Positions 7,481-10,333 of a stretch of DNA of 10,333 bases are shown piece by piece. Origin of the DNA: JBCBTJ01 sp964597685 (GTDB lineage Bacteria > Pseudomonadota > Alphaproteobacteria > Caulobacterales > Hyphomonadaceae); NCBI GenBank assembly GCA_964597685.1, contig CAZQZC010000090.1:1-10333 (forward strand), given 5' to 3'. Below the pieces are notes generated by a model. It had not been told where the DNA came from and searched no databases. It saw only the letters and a program-made list of their open reading frames with translations. The position numbers and the translations under genes were made by a program. Each line of letters begins with the position of its first letter. Position 1 is the stretch's first letter.

Positions 7481-7537
7481 GACCAATTCTCTTTGCGGAT
7501 CGGCCTTATATCCCAGGATACGGCTGAGACGTAGGGG
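7481..7537 (-). other. mnmE-mnmG intergenic spacer
   Basis: The longest gap inside the minus-strand gene row, 57 bases. It holds a small perfect inverted repeat, TATCC-CA-GGATA on the plus strand (7509-7520), too short and with too small a loop to act as an intrinsic terminator, and no T-run follows. A TATAAG hexamer lies next to it on the minus strand, but no -35 sequence is found at a proper distance. It also carries the AAGAGA ribosome binding site of mnmG. I see no convincing internal promoter. Confidence 0.5.
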
Positions 7538-8869
7538 TCATTTCCCGATGCAGAAGGTCGAGAACACTTCTCCAAGCACGTCTTCGACGCCGACTGTTCC
7601 AACGACAGCGCCAAGACCGCGGTTGGCCGCTCTTAAGTCTTCGGAGATGAGTTCAGCCGCGACGCCTTTCTGTAGTCCATTCTGGGCTCGGTTTAGGGCG
7701 TCGAGCGCTTGCGACAGAGATGTGCGGTGGCGCGCGCGGGTGATCACACTGCTTTCCGATCGCTGAACTTGGGACTCGACCCACATCGTCAAAGCGGCCT
7801 TCAATTTCTCAAGCCCCGCGCCCTCGCGCGCCGAAAGTGCGACGCCCTCGAAGCCAGCTGGCGGCGGAACCAAATCGCACTTGTTCCAAACGACGATATC
7901 TTCCTCGTCGCGCAACGCGGCAGATGAGTTCAGGCCCAATTCCTCAGTTCCGTCGACGACATGGAGCCGCAGGTCAGCTCCTCGCGCGGCCGCTTCAGCT
8001 CGCTTAACGCCCTCAGCTTCGATCCTCTCTTCAGTGGAACGCAAGCCTGCCGTGTCGATCAGCCAAATTATGCCGCCGCCAACACGCATCCGCGCCTCGA
8101 TCGTGTCCCGGGTGGTGCCGGCCTGGTCTGTGACAATCGCCATATCCCGCTCTGTCAGTGCATTCAAAAGTGTCGACTTGCCAGCATTGGGCGAGCCGAC
8201 AATGGCGACGCGAAAACCATCCCGAAGCCGCTCGCCGGCCCCACCGTCGCCAAGCGTCTTCTCGATTTGCGACGTCAGGTCCAGCAATTTGGCTTCAAAC
8301 AATGGGTCCACCTCGTCAGGGGCGTCCCCTTCGTCCGGAAAATCGATCAGGGCTTCTAGGCTCGCGATCAGACTGCGAAGCGCCAGTCGCCACGTCTCAT
8401 AGGTCTCCGACAACGCACCGCCCAACTGGCGCAGAGCCTGCGACCGTTGTGCGGAGGTCTCCGATTCTATGAGATCGGCAATCCCCTCAGCTTGTATAAG
8501 ATCTAGCTTGTCAGCCTCGAAAGCTCGCCGGGTGAACTCGCCGGGTTCAGCCAATCTCGCCCAATTGCCGCTAATCAGTTCGGACAGCAGATCCTCAATG
8601 ATTGCGGCGCCCCCGTGGACAGTGATTTCGAGGCTGTCCTCGCCCGTAAAACTCGACGGTCCCGGCATGAAAACGACCAATCCAGTGTCGATCAACGCAC
8701 CAGTTGATGTTCGAATGTGGCGAAGACTCGACCGCCTTGGTTCGGGACGATCGCCAGACACGAGGGTGTCCAAAATGTCGGGAACTCCGGGACCGGATAC
8801 ACGGACAATCGCCAGGGCGGCAGGCGGCGGCCCGGACGCTAATGCGCAAATCGTGTCTTGGCGTGACAT
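7538..8869 (-). CDS. mnmE: tRNA modification GTPase MnmE (TrmE)
   Basis: GTPase of 443 residues that partners with MnmG in U34 tRNA modification and is activated by potassium-dependent dimerisation of its G domains. The N-terminal formyl-tetrahydrofolate-binding domain includes DTICALASGPPPAALAIVRVSG and the FTGEDSLEITVHGG segment (74-87). A helical region follows with EPGEFTRRAFEADKLDL (108-124). The inserted G domain has G1 GSPNAGKS (225-232), G2 GTTRDTIE (251-258), G3 DTAGLR (272-277) and G4 NKCD (329-332). The C-terminal FCIGK carries the invariant Cys440 needed for modification. All motifs are intact and length is normal. The ATG at 8869 is 25 bases after the rho stop, without a clear Shine-Dalgarno, so it likely sits in the same transcript as rho upstream and mnmG downstream. 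Confidence 0.97.
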   Translation of the reverse strand: MSRQDTICALASGPPPAALAIVRVSGPGVPDILDTLVSGDRPEPRRSSLRHIRTSTGALIDTGLVVFMPGPSSFTGEDSLEITVHGGAAIIEDLLSELISGNWARLAEPGEFTRRAFEADKLDLIQAEGIADLIESETSAQRSQALRQLGGALSETYETWRLALRSLIASLEALIDFPDEGDAPDEVDPLFEAKLLDLTSQIEKTLGDGGAGERLRDGFRVAIVGSPNAGKSTLLNALTERDMAIVTDQAGTTRDTIEARMRVGGGIIWLIDTAGLRSTEERIEAEGVKRAEAAARGADLRLHVVDGTEELGLNSSAALRDEEDIVVWNKCDLVPPPAGFEGVALSAREGAGLEKLKAALTMWVESQVQRSESSVITRARHRTSLSQALDALNRAQNGLQKGVAAELISEDLRAANRGLGAVVGTVGVEDVLGEVFSTFCIGK

Positions 8870-8894
8870 GGCTGCAAAGGATTGCTCGCCCCGG

Positions 8895-10184
8895 TCAATT
8901 GTTCATGGACTGGAAAAAGTCGTCGTTCGTTTTTGTTTGCCGGAGCTTATCGAGAAGGAAGTCAATCGCGTCCGCGGTTCCCATCGGGTTTAGAATTCGA
9001 CGCAGGACATAAACCTTCTGAAGGTGCTCCTTCGGCGTAATTAGTTCTTCTTTCCGCGTCCCGGACTTCAAGATATCCATGGCGGGGAAAACCCGCTTGT
9101 CGGCCACTTTGCGGTCTAGGACGACCTCGGAATTGCCAGTTCCCTTGAATTCCTCAAAGATCACTTCGTCCATCCGGGATCCTGTCTCGATCAGAGCCGT
9201 CGCAATGATGGTCAATGAGCCGCCACCCTCGATATTCCGGGCAGCGCCAAAGAAGCGCTTCGGCCGTTGAAGCGCATTGGCGTCGACACCGCCTGTGAGC
9301 ACTTTGCCGGAACTTGGGACCGTCGTATTGTAGGCCCTTCCGAGACGCGTGATTGAATCCAACAGGATGACGACATCACGCCCATGTTCTGAGAGTCGCT
9401 TCGCTTTCTCGATGACCATTTCAGCAACGGAGACGTGACGGCTCGCCGGTTCGTCAAATGTTGAAGCGACGACCTCGCCCTTCACCGTCCGCCGCATGTC
9501 CGTCACTTCTTCGGGACGCTCGTCAATCAACAGAACAATCAGATAGCACTCGGGATGGTTTTCCTCGATCGACTTGGCGATATTCTGGAGCAGAACTGTC
9601 TTGCCCGTCCGAGGCGGCGCGACGATCAGCGCGCGCTGGCCTTTCCCAATCGGGGCGACAATGTCGATGACCCGACCAGAGCGATCCTTAACGGTTGGGT
9701 CCTTTGACTCCATGGTTAGCCGCTCTTCGGGATAAAGCGGCGTCAGATTGTCAAAGTGCACCTTATGGCGCGCTTTTTCAGGCTCTTCAAAGTTTATAAG
9801 CCCAACACTTCCAAGAGCGAAGTAGCGCTCCCCGTCGCGCGGAGGTTTGATTGGTCCTTCAATCGTATCGCCGGTCCGCAATCCGACCTTCTTGATCAAT
9901 TGCGGACTTACATAGATGTCGTCCGGCCCCGGCAAGTAATTCGATTCCGGTGATCTCAGAAACCCAAACCCATCAGGCAAAACTTCGAGAACACCCGCGC
10001 CGATGATTTCGACATCGCGATCCGCGAGTTCCTTCAGAATTGCAAAGAGAAGATCCTGCGTTCGCAAGGATGACGCATTCTCGACTTCCAAGTCTTCGGC
10101 GTACGCGACTAGATCTGTGGGGGACTTCCCCTTTAGTTCACGCAGCGTAACCTGCGTTGTGGTGTCGAAAGACGTATCCGGCAT
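8895..10184 (-). CDS. rho: Transcription termination factor Rho
   Basis: Hexameric RNA-dependent ATPase/helicase that binds C-rich nascent RNA and releases RNA polymerase. It has 429 residues, close to the 419 of the E. coli protein. The N-terminal helical domain begins with LRELKGKSPTDLVAYAE (14-30). The cold-shock-like RNA-binding domain includes GVLEVLPDGFGFLRSPESNY (64-83) and DDIYVSPQLI (88-97). The motor domain has Walker A APPRTGKT (189-196), LIDERPEEVTDMRR (219-232), Walker B VVILLDS (271-277), the Q-loop SSGKVLTGGVD (291-301) and the R-loop EEFKGTGNSE (344-353). There is no long inserted disordered domain of the kind found in actinobacterial or bacteroidetes Rho. The ATG at 10184 has only a weak AGGA about 11 bases upstream. 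It is the first gene of the minus-strand row and is preceded by a promoter candidate, so readthrough from it may supply mnmE to parB. Confidence 0.98.
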   Translation of the reverse strand: MPDTSFDTTTQVTLRELKGKSPTDLVAYAEDLEVENASSLRTQDLLFAILKELADRDVEIIGAGVLEVLPDGFGFLRSPESNYLPGPDDIYVSPQLIKKVGLRTGDTIEGPIKPPRDGERYFALGSVGLINFEEPEKARHKVHFDNLTPLYPEERLTMESKDPTVKDRSGRVIDIVAPIGKGQRALIVAPPRTGKTVLLQNIAKSIEENHPECYLIVLLIDERPEEVTDMRRTVKGEVVASTFDEPASRHVSVAEMVIEKAKRLSEHGRDVVILLDSITRLGRAYNTTVPSSGKVLTGGVDANALQRPKRFFGAARNIEGGGSLTIIATALIETGSRMDEVIFEEFKGTGNSEVVLDRKVADKRVFPAMDILKSGTRKEELITPKEHLQKVYVLRRILNPMGTADAIDFLLDKLRQTKTNDDFFQSMNN

Positions 10185-10269
10185 TAGTTTGCTGGTCCTG
10201 GGGAGGTCGCGTCAGAAGCGTCGGTGCACGCTCAAGTCGCACGCGACACTGGAAGCTTTAGTCATATTG

Positions 10270-10298
10270 ATATTGACAGTGCGCATCGCACAGTCAAG
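10270..10298 (-). promoter_or_regulatory. Candidate rho promoter, alphaproteobacterial sigma-70 type
   Basis: On the minus strand, CTTGAC (10298-10293) is followed by exactly 17 bases and then CAATAT (10275-10270). This matches the alphaproteobacterial housekeeping consensus CTTGAC-N17-CTATAT at 11 of 12 positions. Transcription would begin near 10263, giving a leader of about 79 bases before the rho ATG at 10184. The match was found by eye and there is no transcript evidence. Confidence 0.65.
10273..10297. repeat. 25-bp near-perfect palindrome overlapping the rho promoter
   Basis: On the plus strand the left arm TTGACAGTGCG (10273-10283), a CAT centre, and the right arm CGCACAGTCAA (10287-10297) pair at 10 of 11 positions. 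It fills the interval from the -35 to the first bases of the -10 of the candidate rho promoter. Placement and symmetry suggest an operator for a dimeric DNA-binding protein, but no regulator can be named from the sequence. Confidence 0.55.
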
Positions 10299-10333
10299 CA
10301 AAAGATTGCCATTCGCGCGCGGTCTTTAAAACG

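Larger units (their letters stand above)
10185..10333 (-). other. Upstream and leader region of rho
   Basis: No gene is supported in these 149 bases. Besides the promoter and palindrome, the predicted untranslated leader contains two short inverted repeats: GTCGC/GCGAC (10236-10247, 2-base centre) and AGCGT/ACGCT (10217-10232, 6-base loop). Neither is followed by a T-run, so neither is an intrinsic terminator. A structured leader would fit known autoregulation of rho by early termination in E. coli, but this is inference. The stretch from 10299 to the window end shows a CG-alternating run and nothing I can name. Confidence 0.45.

Noticed and set aside
7509..7537. Possible mnmG promoter (TATAAG hexamer) and small inverted repeat in the mnmE-mnmG gap
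   Set aside because: No -35-like hexamer occurs 16-18 bases upstream of TATAAG, and the 5-bp inverted repeat has a 2-base centre with no T-run.
7881..8402. Plus-strand open frame of 173 codons inside mnmE, Ser/Arg-rich
   Set aside because: Its composition is that of a reverse-frame translation of mnmE and shows no motif or start signal.
1..10333. Search for a mobile element, CRISPR array, toxin-antitoxin pair, phage-defence island or tRNA gene
   Set aside because: All coding space is accounted for by conserved housekeeping genes, with no long direct repeats, integrase, transposase or tRNA-like fold seen.

Overview
The window looks like a typical Alphaproteobacterial chromosome segment from the origin-proximal part of the replichore. 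It is GC-rich and densely packed. Its gene order, leuS-lptE-holA converging on rho-mnmE-mnmG-rsmG-parA-parB, is a well-known conserved neighbourhood in that class. Two palindromes of the alphaproteobacterial parS type (core GTTTCACGTGAAAC) lie beside parAB and support this. I cannot place it below class level with confidence. Every gene is a housekeeping gene, and I see no mobile element, CRISPR array, tRNA, rRNA or accessory island.

Layout. The plus strand (1-3252) carries the 3' two thirds of leucyl-tRNA synthetase, then the LPS-assembly lipoprotein lptE, then the DNA polymerase III delta subunit holA. The three are joined by two 4-bp ATGA stop/start overlaps. The minus strand (10184 down to 3249) reads rho, mnmE, mnmG, rsmG, parA, parB, with gaps or overlaps of +25, +57, -4, -11 and +2 bp. 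This suggests one long transcription unit headed by rho. The two units meet tail to tail, with the holA and parB stop codons sharing a TTAA. The only substantial non-coding stretch is the 149 bases upstream of rho (10185-10333). It holds a good alphaproteobacterial promoter candidate whose -35 to -10 interval is an almost perfect 25-bp palindrome, followed by a leader with short hairpin potential.

How the genes work together. mnmE and mnmG act jointly to modify wobble uridine 34 of certain tRNAs. rsmG methylates 16S rRNA. parA and parB, with the two parS sites written into the coding sequences of rsmG and mnmG, form the chromosome-segregation module. rho encodes the transcription termination factor. 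On the plus strand, leuS, lptE and holA serve translation, outer-membrane biogenesis and replication.

Points of interest are the two in-gene parS sites and the peptides they impose (VSRET in RsmG, FHVKQ in MnmG), the palindromic rho promoter, a probable frameshift in leuS within the first 45 bases, a parA start that should be moved to a GTG at 4978, and the convergent overlapping stops. I found no evidence of a previously undescribed system.
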